From the NCBI RefSeq assembly GCF_001423695.1, contig NZ_LMOZ01000001.1, forward strand, positions 1,064,443 to 1,128,442: DNA of 64,000 nt, written 5' to 3'. Source of the stretch: Leifsonia sp. Leaf336. GTDB lineage: Bacteria > Actinomycetota > Actinomycetes > Actinomycetales > Microbacteriaceae. Shown here in pieces: positions 50,804-58,470 of this stretch. Each line of letters opens with the position of its first letter. Position 1 is the stretch's first letter. The notes under the pieces are model-generated. The model saw nothing but the letters and a program-made list of their open reading frames with translations, ran no database searches and was not told the DNA's origin. Both the position numbers and the translations under genes were made by a program.

Positions 50804-50809
50804 TACCAT
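50804..50809 (+). promoter_or_regulatory. -10 box (TACCAT) of a leaderless transcript
   Basis: TACCAT ends 6 nt before ATG 50816. Confidence 0.65.
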
Positions 50810-50815
50810 CGAAGC

Positions 50816-51061
50816 ATGGACAAAGTGGAGCGCCGGCGCGGCAATCGCGCCGAGCGTGCGGCCGAATGGCTGGACGCGAAGCTGCTCCCGGTCCTCGGCC
50901 CGCCTCCTCTCGGCCCGTACGGCCAGGAGGCACCGAGGACGGAAGCCGCGACGTGCCCGCTCTGCAGCCGCCGGATCGACGAGCACACGATGGAGCGCGA
51001 CCACGGTCACGCCTTCCTCATCTGCCCGTCGCCCGCGCGGACGCAGCTGCAGGTCGAATGA
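50816..51061 (+). CDS. Small zinc-finger-like protein, unknown
   Basis: 81 aa. A basic helical N-terminus (VERRRGNRAERAAEWLDAKLL) is followed by a possible zinc site CPLCSRRIDEHTMERDHGH and a final FLICPS, giving Cys-x2-Cys and His/Cys ligands. The pattern recalls HNH-like or single-knuckle proteins but lacks the Asn/His arrangement of a nuclease. The leaderless promoter supports the start. Function unknown. Confidence 0.65.
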   Translation: MDKVERRRGNRAERAAEWLDAKLLPVLGPPPLGPYGQEAPRTEAATCPLCSRRIDEHTMERDHGHAFLICPSPARTQLQVE

Positions 51062-51181
51062 GCGACCGGCGAGGAGCACTTGCGGCGCGGCCGTGAGCGT
51101 TGGGGAGAGACGTGCGCCCGGGTGGATGAGCGTTCTCAGACGATGCTCGTGTTCCGCCGCCGTCCATGATTAGCTCGCCTC

Positions 51182-52567
51182 ATGCGACAGGGCTATGAGT
51201 CTCCCGACGAGGCCGTCGGCCTCAATCCGCTGTTCTCCCGGGCCGGGGAGGCGACCGAGTTCCCGCGGTTCGAGCTTCCGGCGGGCGAGTCGCTCCCCGA
51301 GACGGCGTTCCAGGTCGTCCACGACGAAGCCATGCTCGACGGCAACGCGCGGTTGAACCTCGCCACCTTCGTCGGCACCTGGATGGAGGACCAGGCCGGG
51401 CGCCTTTACGCCGAGGCGGTCGACAAGAACATCGTCGACAAAGACGAGTACCCGCAGACCGCCGCGATCGAGACGCGGTGCTGGCGGATGCTCGCCGGAC
51501 TGTGGAACGCGCCCCAGCCCGATCGCTCCATCGGGACCTCCACCATCGGGTCGTCGGAGGCCTGCATGCTCGGCGGCCTCGCCCTCAAGCGGCGGTGGCA
51601 GCATCGGCGGCGCGCGGCCGGACTCTCGACCGAGAAGCCCAACCTGGTGATGAGCGCGGCCGTACAGGTCTGCTGGGAGAAGTTCTGCAACTACTTCGAG
51701 GTCGAACCGCGGTTCGTGCCGATCTCGGTGGAGCATCCGACCCTGGAGGGCTCGCAGCTCGACGGCTACGTCGACGAGAACACGATCGGGGTGGTTGCGA
51801 TCATGGGGGTGACCTACACCGGCCGGTACGAGCCGGTGAAGGCGATCAGCGACGCCCTCGACGTCATCCAGGCACGCACGGGGAACGACGTGCCCATCCA
51901 CGTCGACGGGGCCTCGGGTGCGATGGTGGCGCCGTTCCTGCAGCCGGAGCTCGAGTGGGACTTCCGTCTGGAGCGGGTGGCCTCCATCAACACCTCGGGC
52001 CACAAGTACGGTCTCGTGTACCCGGGGATCGGTTGGGTGGTCTGGCGGGAGGCCGACCTGCTGCCCGACGACCTCGTCTTCCGGGTCAGCTACCTCGGCG
52101 GCGAGATGCCGACGTTCGCGCTCAACTTCTCACGGCCCGGAGCGCAGGTGCTGCTGCAGTACTACCAGTTCCTGCGGCTCGGCTTCGACGGCTACCGCCG
52201 TGTGCAAACGGCCTCCCGCGATGTGGCGCGCTACCTGGCCGATCAGGTGGCCGCCCTGCCCCACCTCGACATCTGGACGGACGGCTCCGACATCCCGGTC
52301 ACCGCCTGGCAGCTGAAGGCCGACCATGGCGCACCGTGGACGCTGTACGACCTGTCGGCGCGGCTGCGCTCGCGCGGCTGGCTGGTGCCGGCCTACCCGA
52401 TGCCGGAGGCCCTGACGGAGGTGACGGTGCAGCGCGCGGTGATCCGCAACGGGCTCAGCCGCGACCTGGCGGGCGGACTGGTGGAGGCGATCACCGCCGC
52501 CGTCCACGAGCTGGACGAGCTGCAGGCGCCGATGCCGGGGCCGGCGCGGGTGCCGTTCCACCACTAG
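51182..52567 (+). CDS. gadB: Glutamate decarboxylase
   Basis: 461 aa PLP enzyme making GABA and CO2 from glutamate. The PLP lysine is K275 in NTSGHKYGLVYPG, with HVDGASGAMVAPF and TSTIGSSEACMLGGLA as in bacterial GadA/GadB. No GadC antiporter is nearby. A TTAGCT hexamer 6 nt before ATG 51182 resembles the leaderless boxes but has T instead of A at position 2. The aminotransferase and semialdehyde dehydrogenase genes 3-6 kb downstream could in principle consume GABA-type products. Confidence 0.94.
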   Translation: MRQGYESPDEAVGLNPLFSRAGEATEFPRFELPAGESLPETAFQVVHDEAMLDGNARLNLATFVGTWMEDQAGRLYAEAVDKNIVDKDEYPQTAAIETRCWRMLAGLWNAPQPDRSIGTSTIGSSEACMLGGLALKRRWQHRRRAAGLSTEKPNLVMSAAVQVCWEKFCNYFEVEPRFVPISVEHPTLEGSQLDGYVDENTIGVVAIMGVTYTGRYEPVKAISDALDVIQARTGNDVPIHVDGASGAMVAPFLQPELEWDFRLERVASINTSGHKYGLVYPGIGWVVWREADLLPDDLVFRVSYLGGEMPTFALNFSRPGAQVLLQYYQFLRLGFDGYRRVQTASRDVARYLADQVAALPHLDIWTDGSDIPVTAWQLKADHGAPWTLYDLSARLRSRGWLVPAYPMPEALTEVTVQRAVIRNGLSRDLAGGLVEAITAAVHELDELQAPMPGPARVPFHH

Positions 52568-52588
52568 GCGCGGTCGGCGAAGCCGCAG

Positions 52589-53524
52589 CTACGGCAGCAA
52601 CGCGATCTTCCCTCCGGGGTGGCCCTCCGCCAGGAAGCGGAGAGCCTCGGGCGCGTCGGCCAATGGGTAGGTGCGGGCGATCGGCACCTGGAGGCGGCCC
52701 TCGGCCGCGAGCTGAAGAAGGCGTGGACGCACCGCATCGCGGAACGCGGCGCTCTCGGGCTGCGCGCCGGCGACTGCGTGGAAGCCCTCGGCCTTCGCAC
52801 GGTCGGAGGCGACGATGGTGACGATGCGGTCGCGCTCCGGCACGAGCTCGAGCGAGACGTCCACCGCCTCCTCGGTGCCGACCGTGTCGAGCGCGGCGGC
52901 GATCGGTCCGTCCGCCTCCGTGCGCACCCGGTCGGCGAGTCCGGGGCCGTAGGCGACGGGGTGGCCGCCGAAACGGCGCACCCGTGCGAAGCTGCCTTCG
53001 CTCGCGGTGCCGATGACGCGAGCGTCGAGCTCGGCGGCCTGCTGCAGGATGCTCACGCCGACCGCGCCCGAGGCGCCGTGCACGAGGATGGTGTCTCCGG
53101 CACCCACGTGCGTCACGTCGAGCATCTGCGCGGCGGTCGACCCGGCGAGGAGCAGGTTCGCGGCCTCCTCGTCAGAGAGGCTCGCGGGTTTCGCGAACAC
53201 GGCGGAGGCCGGAACCGTGACCTCGCTGGCGTAGCCGCCCTGGATGCGGAAGGCGACCACGGCGTCTCCGATCGCGCCGCCGCCGGAGGCGATCTCGGTG
53301 TCCGGGCCGAGGTCCACGAGCTCGCCGGCGACCTCGTAACCGATCGGCACGGGGAGGTCGAGGCCGGGACGCGGGCTCGCGACATGCTTGTAGTCGGCCG
53401 GGTTGACCCCCGCCGCGTGAACGCGGATGGTGACCTCTCCCCGCTCCGGGCGGGGAACCTCCCGCTCCACGAAGCTCCAGGTGTCGGGGGAACCCCACTG
53501 CTCTGCCATCCACACGCGTGCCAT
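52589..53524 (-). CDS. NADP-dependent alcohol dehydrogenase / quinone oxidoreductase (MDR)
   Basis: 311 aa medium-chain reductase without the zinc ligands. VHGASGAVGVSILQQAAELDARVIGTAS is the NADPH-binding segment (near residue 145). VHAAGVNPADYKHVASPRP at the N-terminus is the QOR-type signature. It probably reduces quinones or other electrophilic carbonyls. ATG 53524 is preferred to an upstream TTG. A minisatellite lies between its start and the next gene. Confidence 0.88.
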   Translation of the reverse strand: MARVWMAEQWGSPDTWSFVEREVPRPERGEVTIRVHAAGVNPADYKHVASPRPGLDLPVPIGYEVAGELVDLGPDTEIASGGGAIGDAVVAFRIQGGYASEVTVPASAVFAKPASLSDEEAANLLLAGSTAAQMLDVTHVGAGDTILVHGASGAVGVSILQQAAELDARVIGTASEGSFARVRRFGGHPVAYGPGLADRVRTEADGPIAAALDTVGTEEAVDVSLELVPERDRIVTIVASDRAKAEGFHAVAGAQPESAAFRDAVRPRLLQLAAEGRLQVPIARTYPLADAPEALRFLAEGHPGGKIALLP

Positions 53525-53561
53525 GGCGATAGTCAACGCGTGGATCCTGTGCGCCGCCTTC

Positions 53562-53650
53562 GGATCGTGCGGGCCCGGATCGTGGAGGTCAGGATCGTGG
53601 AGGGCAGGGTCGTGGAGGTCAGGATCGTGTGGTCAGGGTCGTGGCGTGCG
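53562..53650. repeat. Minisatellite, about six copies of a 15-bp unit
   Basis: Unit GGATCGTGGAGGTCA: copies at 53562, 53577, 53592, 53607, 53622 (14 bp) and 53636, with one to six changes each. It lies upstream of the oxidoreductase gene and runs into the last codons of the membrane protein gene on the same strand, so copy number could alter spacing between them. Confidence 0.85.
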
Positions 53651-54079
53651 CCGCGCGTCGAACCACGCGGCGCCGCGGCCGATCCACAGGGGGAGCGCGA
53701 TCGCGATCGCGAGCCCCATGGAGAGGATGCCCGCGATCGGCTCGCTGGTGAGCGCGGTGTAGAGGCCGACGGCCAGATGGATCAGGCTCGCGAGCAGCAC
53801 GATGACTCGCGCGACGTCGACGCCGCGGAAGACGCCGAAACCGACCGCGAGGTAGGCGAGTGCGACGACGAGGTAGCCGATGGACGACGCGAGCAGGCTT
53901 CCGGCCTGCGCCGAGGGGAGGGCGCCGGGGATCGCCGCCAGCACCAGAACCAGGATGCTGAGCACGAGTTCCACTCCGCCGACGACCCAGCAGAGCACGG
54001 CGACGGCCGTCACCACTCCGGGCCGGCGCCCGCGGTCGCGCCGTACGGGCGGCTCCGCGGCAGCGGCCTGCCCGCTCAT
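53633..54079 (-). CDS. Four-helix membrane protein, unknown
   Basis: 148 aa: basic N-terminus then four hydrophobic helices (VVTAVAVLCWVVGGVELVLSILVLVL, SSIGYLVVALAYLAVGFGVF, VARVIVLLASLIHLAVGLY, GILSMGLAIAIALPLWI). ATG 54079 overlaps the stop of the NYN gene (ATGA), so the pair is co-translated. Its 3' end runs into the minisatellite, and the last residues (FDARRTPRP) differ in character from the rest. Function unknown. Confidence 0.75.
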   Translation of the reverse strand: MSGQAAAAEPPVRRDRGRRPGVVTAVAVLCWVVGGVELVLSILVLVLAAIPGALPSAQAGSLLASSIGYLVVALAYLAVGFGVFRGVDVARVIVLLASLIHLAVGLYTALTSEPIAGILSMGLAIAIALPLWIGRGAAWFDARRTPRP

Positions 54080-55212
54080 GAGGCCGACACGGTGTCCGTC
54101 GCCTTGCCGCTGTGGCGAACACGCCGCGACCGCGTCGGCGCCAGCCGCAGCATCTGGGCGGTCGAGCTGTCGTCCAGTTCGACGAGTGTGCTGCGGGACT
54201 TGATGAAGTCGCTGAACGAGCGGAACCCGAGCGCCTTCTCGCTGAACGACGGGTCCATGCGCTTCATCTGCCCCTTGACCGACGAGCTGTGCAACCACTC
54301 GGCATCGTCCTTCTCGTGGCCGAGCTGCATCGCGCGGGCGAGCAGTCGTGTGGCGACGATCTGGGGATCCTCGGCGGGCTCGTCCTCGTCCTCGGGCTCC
54401 GGCTCCGGCGCGGCCGTCTTTCGCTTGCGGGCGGGACGTTTCTCCGGGCCGGCCGCCGCACCGTTCTCATCGGGCTCGGCGGTCTCATCGGGCTCGGCAT
54501 TCTCAGCAGGCTCGGCTGCGGCACCGCGGCGGCGTCGAGTGGTGGCCGAGGCGCTCGCCGCGGGCTGATCCGCGGCGTCGGTGTCGCTGTCTGCAGACGG
54601 CTGTTCTGCCGGCAGGATCGCCTCGGCGGCGTCGGTCGCCGCCTCGTCGCGTGCGACGCCCGGGAGGTCGTCGTAGCTGACGAACTCGTCGCAGGCCGCG
54701 GCGAGCGAGCGGGCCGTCGAGCCCGCGACTCCGATGCCGATGACATAGCGCCCCAGGCGCTTGATCCGCTGGGCCAGCGGGACGTAGTCCGAGTCGCCCG
54801 CGACGATGACGACGTGCGTGAGCTCAGGCAGCCGGAAGAGATCCTCTACCGCGTCGACCGCGAGCCGGATGTCGGCGCCGTTCTTCGCGTACGCCGCTGC
54901 GGGGAAGAGCTGAACCAGGTCCACGGCCCGGCCGACGAGCTGTCCGCGGTACTCCGCGTTGACGGCGGCGGACCAGTCCGCGTACGCCCTGGTGAGCACG
55001 AGGGTGCCGAAGGACGACGCGAAGTCGATGACGGCGCCGAGGTCGACGCGCGCCTCGGCCAGCTTCGCCACGAACGCGGGCTTGGGCTGCGTTCCCGACT
55101 TCTGCCGGTCGCGCATGAATTGACCGCGGCCGTGCACCTGGTCGTACCGCGAGATGACGATGTTGTCGAAGTCGATATAGACCGCGACGCGGCCGTCCCC
55201 GGGTTCGCTCAT
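54076..55212 (-). CDS. NYN-domain ribonuclease-like protein with C-terminal OST-HTH/LOTUS domain
   Basis: 378 aa. The N-terminal NYN (DUF88/LabA) PIN-like domain has the acidic cluster VYIDFDNIV (D14, D16), NGADIRLAVDAVED and VAGDSDYVPLAQRI. A long disordered acidic linker (about 190-280) with repeated AEPxExAEPDE units leads to a C-terminal winged-helix segment (LLARAMQLGHEKDDAEWLHSS, VKGQMKRMDPSFSEKALGFRSFSDFI), the OST-HTH/LOTUS type, which binds RNA. This NYN+LOTUS layout is known in bacteria and in eukaryotic RNA regulators. ATG 55212 is leaderless. Confidence 0.88.
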   Translation of the reverse strand: MSEPGDGRVAVYIDFDNIVISRYDQVHGRGQFMRDRQKSGTQPKPAFVAKLAEARVDLGAVIDFASSFGTLVLTRAYADWSAAVNAEYRGQLVGRAVDLVQLFPAAAYAKNGADIRLAVDAVEDLFRLPELTHVVIVAGDSDYVPLAQRIKRLGRYVIGIGVAGSTARSLAAACDEFVSYDDLPGVARDEAATDAAEAILPAEQPSADSDTDAADQPAASASATTRRRRGAAAEPAENAEPDETAEPDENGAAAGPEKRPARKRKTAAPEPEPEDEDEPAEDPQIVATRLLARAMQLGHEKDDAEWLHSSSVKGQMKRMDPSFSEKALGFRSFSDFIKSRSTLVELDDSSTAQMLRLAPTRSRRVRHSGKATDTVSAS

Positions 55213-55218
55213 ACAGCC

Positions 55219-55224
55219 ACGATA
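55219..55224 (-). promoter_or_regulatory. -10 box (TATCGT) of a leaderless transcript
   Basis: TATCGT on the minus strand ends 6 nt before ATG 55212. Confidence 0.65.
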
Positions 55225-55249
55225 GCCCGGGGTGAGGGCGCGGCCCCAC

Positions 55250-55279
55250 ACGCCATGTCGACAGACGCCATGTCGACAA
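55250..55279. repeat. 15-bp tandem duplication
   Basis: ACGCCATGTCGACAG (55250-55264) followed by ACGCCATGTCGACAA (55265-55279), directly before the terminator hairpin. Confidence 0.75.
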
Positions 55280-55318
55280 CGGAGGAGATCGGGGCGAGGT
55301 GCGCCCCGATCTCCTCCG
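55280..55318 (-). terminator. Terminator of the aminotransferase transcription unit
   Basis: A perfect 17-bp stem (55280-55296 with 55302-55318, CGGAGGAGATCGGGGCG arm) and the loop AGGTG. It lies 56 bases after the aminotransferase stop on the minus strand and ahead of the NYN promoter. Confidence 0.8.
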
Positions 55319-55373
55319 CAGGTCGCCGGAGCGCGGTGTGGCGGGGCAGGGCTCCTCCGTTCGCCACGCCTGA

Positions 55374-56798
55374 TCAGTTCACGTAGCCGTCGGCGACGGT
55401 GAGGGCGGCGTCGATTGCGGCGAGACCGTGGCGCAGCTCGCTCTCGTCGATGATCAGCGGTGGAGCGATGTGGATGCGGTTGAAGTGCGTGAACGGCCAG
55501 ACACCCGCCGCCTTGCACGCCGCAGCGACGGCGCCCATCGGTGCGGCGTCGGCGCCGGCGGCGTTGAACGGAACCAGCGGCTCCCGCGTCTGGCGGTCGC
55601 GCACCAGCTCGAGCGCCCAGAACAGCCCGCGGCCGCGGACCTCGCCGAGCGAAGGGTGCCGGTCGAGCCAGGCGGTGATCTCGGGTTCGACGACGCGCTC
55701 GCCGAGGTCGCGCACGCGCTCCAGGATGCCGTCGCGCTCGAACACGTCGAACGTCGCCACGCCCGCGGCGCACGCCAGCGGATGGCCCGAGTAGGTGAGG
55801 CCGCCCGGGAAGGACACGTCGTCGAAGAACGAGGCGATCGCGTCGGAGATGACCACGCCGCCGAGCGGGACGTACCCCGAGTTGACGCCCTTGGCGAAGG
55901 TGATGAGATCGGGGACGACGTCGAACGCGTCGACGGCGAACCACTCGCCCACGCGGCCGAAACCGACCATCACCTCGTCGGCGATGTAGACGATCCCGTA
56001 CTTGTCGCAGAGCGCGCGCACGCCGGCCAGGTAGCCGGGCGGCGGCACGAGCACGCCGTTGGTTCCCACGATCGTCTCGATGATGATCGCGGCGACCGTG
56101 GCCGCGCCCTCCAGCACGATGACGTTCTCGAGGTGCTCGAGGGCGCGCTGCGTCTCCTCCTCCGGGGTGGAGGAGTGGAACGCCGAGCGGTAGAGGTACG
56201 GCCCGAAGAAGTGGGCGACCGACGAGTCGCTCGGCTCGTTGGCCCAGCGACGCGGATCGCCCGTGAGCGAGATGGCCGTCGCGGTGCCGCCGTGGTAGGA
56301 GCGGTACATCGACAGAACCTTGCGGCGACCCGTGACCCGTCGCGCCATGCGCACGGCGTACTCATTGGCGTCGGCCCCGCCATTGGTGAAGAACACCTTG
56401 TTCAGTGTTCCCGGCGCGACTCGGGCGATGCGGCGGGCGAGCTCGCCGCGCACGTCGTTCGCCATCGAGGGCTGGATGGTCGCGAGTCGGCCGGCCTGCT
56501 GCTGGATGGCGGCGACCAGGTCGGGGTGCTGATGACCCAGGTTGAGGTTGACCAGCTGCGAGCTGAAGTCGAGGTACGCGTTGCCCTGGTAGTCCCAGAA
56601 CGTCGAGCCTTCGCCCGCGGCGATCGGCAGCGGATCGATCTGCGCCTGCGCGCTCCACGAGTGGAAGACGTGGCTGCGGTCGTCGCTGCGCACCTGGGTC
56701 TCGGCGTCCGCGTCGCCGAAGGCGTGCTCGACGCCGCGGCGGTCGGTGAATCCCGTGCGGGCGGCCGTGCCGGCGGAGGTAGTGATGGTGTCGGTCAT
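55374..56798 (-). CDS. Class III PLP aminotransferase (omega-amino acid:pyruvate type)
   Basis: 474 aa. PLP lysine K303 in LITFAKGVNSGYVPLGG, with YIADEVMVGFGRVG (Asp contacting the pyridine) and FTNGGADANEYAVRMAR. The N-terminal HVFHSWSAQAQ and long chain fit the omega-amino acid (beta-alanine, GABA or taurine) pyruvate aminotransferases. The next gene upstream is a CoA-acylating semialdehyde dehydrogenase, so together they could turn beta-alanine into malonate semialdehyde and acetyl-CoA (BauA/BauC logic). Substrate choice is inferred. Confidence 0.88.
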   Translation of the reverse strand: MTDTITTSAGTAARTGFTDRRGVEHAFGDADAETQVRSDDRSHVFHSWSAQAQIDPLPIAAGEGSTFWDYQGNAYLDFSSQLVNLNLGHQHPDLVAAIQQQAGRLATIQPSMANDVRGELARRIARVAPGTLNKVFFTNGGADANEYAVRMARRVTGRRKVLSMYRSYHGGTATAISLTGDPRRWANEPSDSSVAHFFGPYLYRSAFHSSTPEEETQRALEHLENVIVLEGAATVAAIIIETIVGTNGVLVPPPGYLAGVRALCDKYGIVYIADEVMVGFGRVGEWFAVDAFDVVPDLITFAKGVNSGYVPLGGVVISDAIASFFDDVSFPGGLTYSGHPLACAAGVATFDVFERDGILERVRDLGERVVEPEITAWLDRHPSLGEVRGRGLFWALELVRDRQTREPLVPFNAAGADAAPMGAVAAACKAAGVWPFTHFNRIHIAPPLIIDESELRHGLAAIDAALTVADGYVN

Positions 56799-56835
56799 GT
56801 GAAAGTCCCTTCCTGCTGATCGAGCCGTCTACGGA

Positions 56836-58320
56836 TCAGGAGTTGCCCGGGAAGGCGAGCTCGATCTTCGAGTGCACCGGGTCGGGCCAGCGCGTGGTCA
56901 CGACCTTGCTGCGCGTGTAGAAGTGGAACGACTCGGGACCGTAGATGTGCGAGTCGCCGAACAGCGAGTTCTTCCATCCGCCGAACGAGTAGGCGCCCAC
57001 CGGCACGGGGATCGGCACGTTGATGCCGACCATGCCCACCTCGATCTCGAACTCGAACTGGCGGGCGGCGCCGCCGTCGCGGGTGAAGAGGGCGACGCCG
57101 TTGCCGTACGGGTTCGCGTTGATCAGGGCGACGGCCTCGTCGAAGGTGTCGACGCGCACGACCGAGAGCACCGGGCCGAAGATCTCGTCGTCGTAGACGG
57201 CCATGCCGGGCTCGACGTCGTCGATCAGGCTGACGCCGACGAAGAACCCGTCGCCGTCGAACTGCTGCGCCGTGCCGTCGACGACGACGGTCGCGCCCTC
57301 TGCTGCGGCCTTCGCGACGTAGGAGGCGACCTTGTCGCGGTGCTCGCGGGTGATGAGCGGGCCCATCTCGCTGGCCGGGTCGGTGCCGGGGCCGATCGCG
57401 AGCCCGCCGAGGCGTCGCTGGATCGCGGGGACGAGCTTGTCTCCCGCCTCGCCGACCGCGACGAGCACACTGACCGCCATGCAGCGCTCGCCCGCCGAGC
57501 CGTAAGCGGCGGAGACGGCGGCGTCGGCAGCGGCTTCGATGTCGGCGTCCTCGAGCACCACCATGTGGTTCTTGGCGCCGCCCAGGGCCTGCACCCGCTT
57601 GCCGTTCGCGCTGGCGCGCTGGTAGATCGACCGCGCGATCGGCGTCGAGCCGACGAACGAGACGGCCGCGACGTCGGGGGAGTCGAGCAGCGTGTCGACG
57701 GCCTCCTTGTCGCCGTGGACGACGTTGAGCACGCCCGCGGGGAGTCCGGCCTCGGCGAAGAGCTTGGCGAGGTAGACGGAGGCCGACGGATCCTTCTCGC
57801 TCGGCTTCAGCACGACCGTGTTGCCGCAGGCGATGGCGCTCGCGACCATCCACAGCGGGACCATCACCGGGAAGTTGAACGGGGTGATGCACGCGACGAC
57901 GCCGACCGGCTGCTTGACGCTGTGCACGTCGATGCCGGTGGAGACCTGCTCGCTGTACTCGCCCTTGAGCTTGTCGATCAGGCCTGAGGCGAACTCGACG
58001 TTCTCGAGCCCGCGGCCGATCTCGCCCGCGGCGTCGGAGAGCACCTTGCCGTGCTCGCTCGTCACGATGGCGGCCAGCTCGCTGCGGCGCTCGGTGAGGA
58101 GGTGGCGGAGCCGGAAGAGCACGTCGGCGCGCTTGGTGAGGCTCGTGGCGCGCCACCCCGGCAAGGCGGCCTTCGCCGCGGCGATCGCTGCCTCGGTCTC
58201 GGCGGCGCTGGCCAGCGCGACGTCGTGCTGGCGGATGCCGGTTGCGGGATCGAAGACCGGTCCGAGGCGTGCCGGCTCGCCGGCCTCCTCGCCGTTCACG
58301 AAGTGGCGGATCAGGGCCAC
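56836..58320 (-). CDS. mmsA: CoA-acylating (methyl)malonate-semialdehyde dehydrogenase
   Basis: 494 aa aldehyde dehydrogenase. Catalytic Cys C280 in GSAGERCMAVSVLV; ITPFNFPVMVPLWM binds NAD; the MmsA branch is indicated by GAKNHMVVLEDAD, where other families have a catalytic Glu loop, and by VGINVPIPVPVGAYSFGGWKNS near the end. It converts malonate or methylmalonate semialdehyde to acetyl- or propionyl-CoA. GTG 58320 has AGGAGG just upstream. It is divergent from the PucR regulator. Confidence 0.92.
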   Translation of the reverse strand: MALIRHFVNGEEAGEPARLGPVFDPATGIRQHDVALASAAETEAAIAAAKAALPGWRATSLTKRADVLFRLRHLLTERRSELAAIVTSEHGKVLSDAAGEIGRGLENVEFASGLIDKLKGEYSEQVSTGIDVHSVKQPVGVVACITPFNFPVMVPLWMVASAIACGNTVVLKPSEKDPSASVYLAKLFAEAGLPAGVLNVVHGDKEAVDTLLDSPDVAAVSFVGSTPIARSIYQRASANGKRVQALGGAKNHMVVLEDADIEAAADAAVSAAYGSAGERCMAVSVLVAVGEAGDKLVPAIQRRLGGLAIGPGTDPASEMGPLITREHRDKVASYVAKAAAEGATVVVDGTAQQFDGDGFFVGVSLIDDVEPGMAVYDDEIFGPVLSVVRVDTFDEAVALINANPYGNGVALFTRDGGAARQFEFEIEVGMVGINVPIPVPVGAYSFGGWKNSLFGDSHIYGPESFHFYTRSKVVTTRWPDPVHSKIELAFPGNS

Positions 58321-58445
58321 GGGGTCCTCCTGGAAGTGCAGAGCCGGACGGAATGCCCGACGGGGAAGTAGGCTTGCAATCCCCATGATCACAGAGCGGA
58401 GGAGCGATCGGTGATGCCAGATCGTCGGGCGTTCGGGCAAGACAG

Positions 58446-58451
58446 TACATT
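58446..58451 (+). promoter_or_regulatory. Probable -10 box (TACATT) of the pucR gene
   Basis: TACATT would start transcription near 58458, just before GGGAGG, which supports ATG 58471 rather than the upstream in-frame starts at 58411-58414. Confidence 0.45.
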
Positions 58452-58470
58452 TCGTCCGGGAGGCGAGCGG

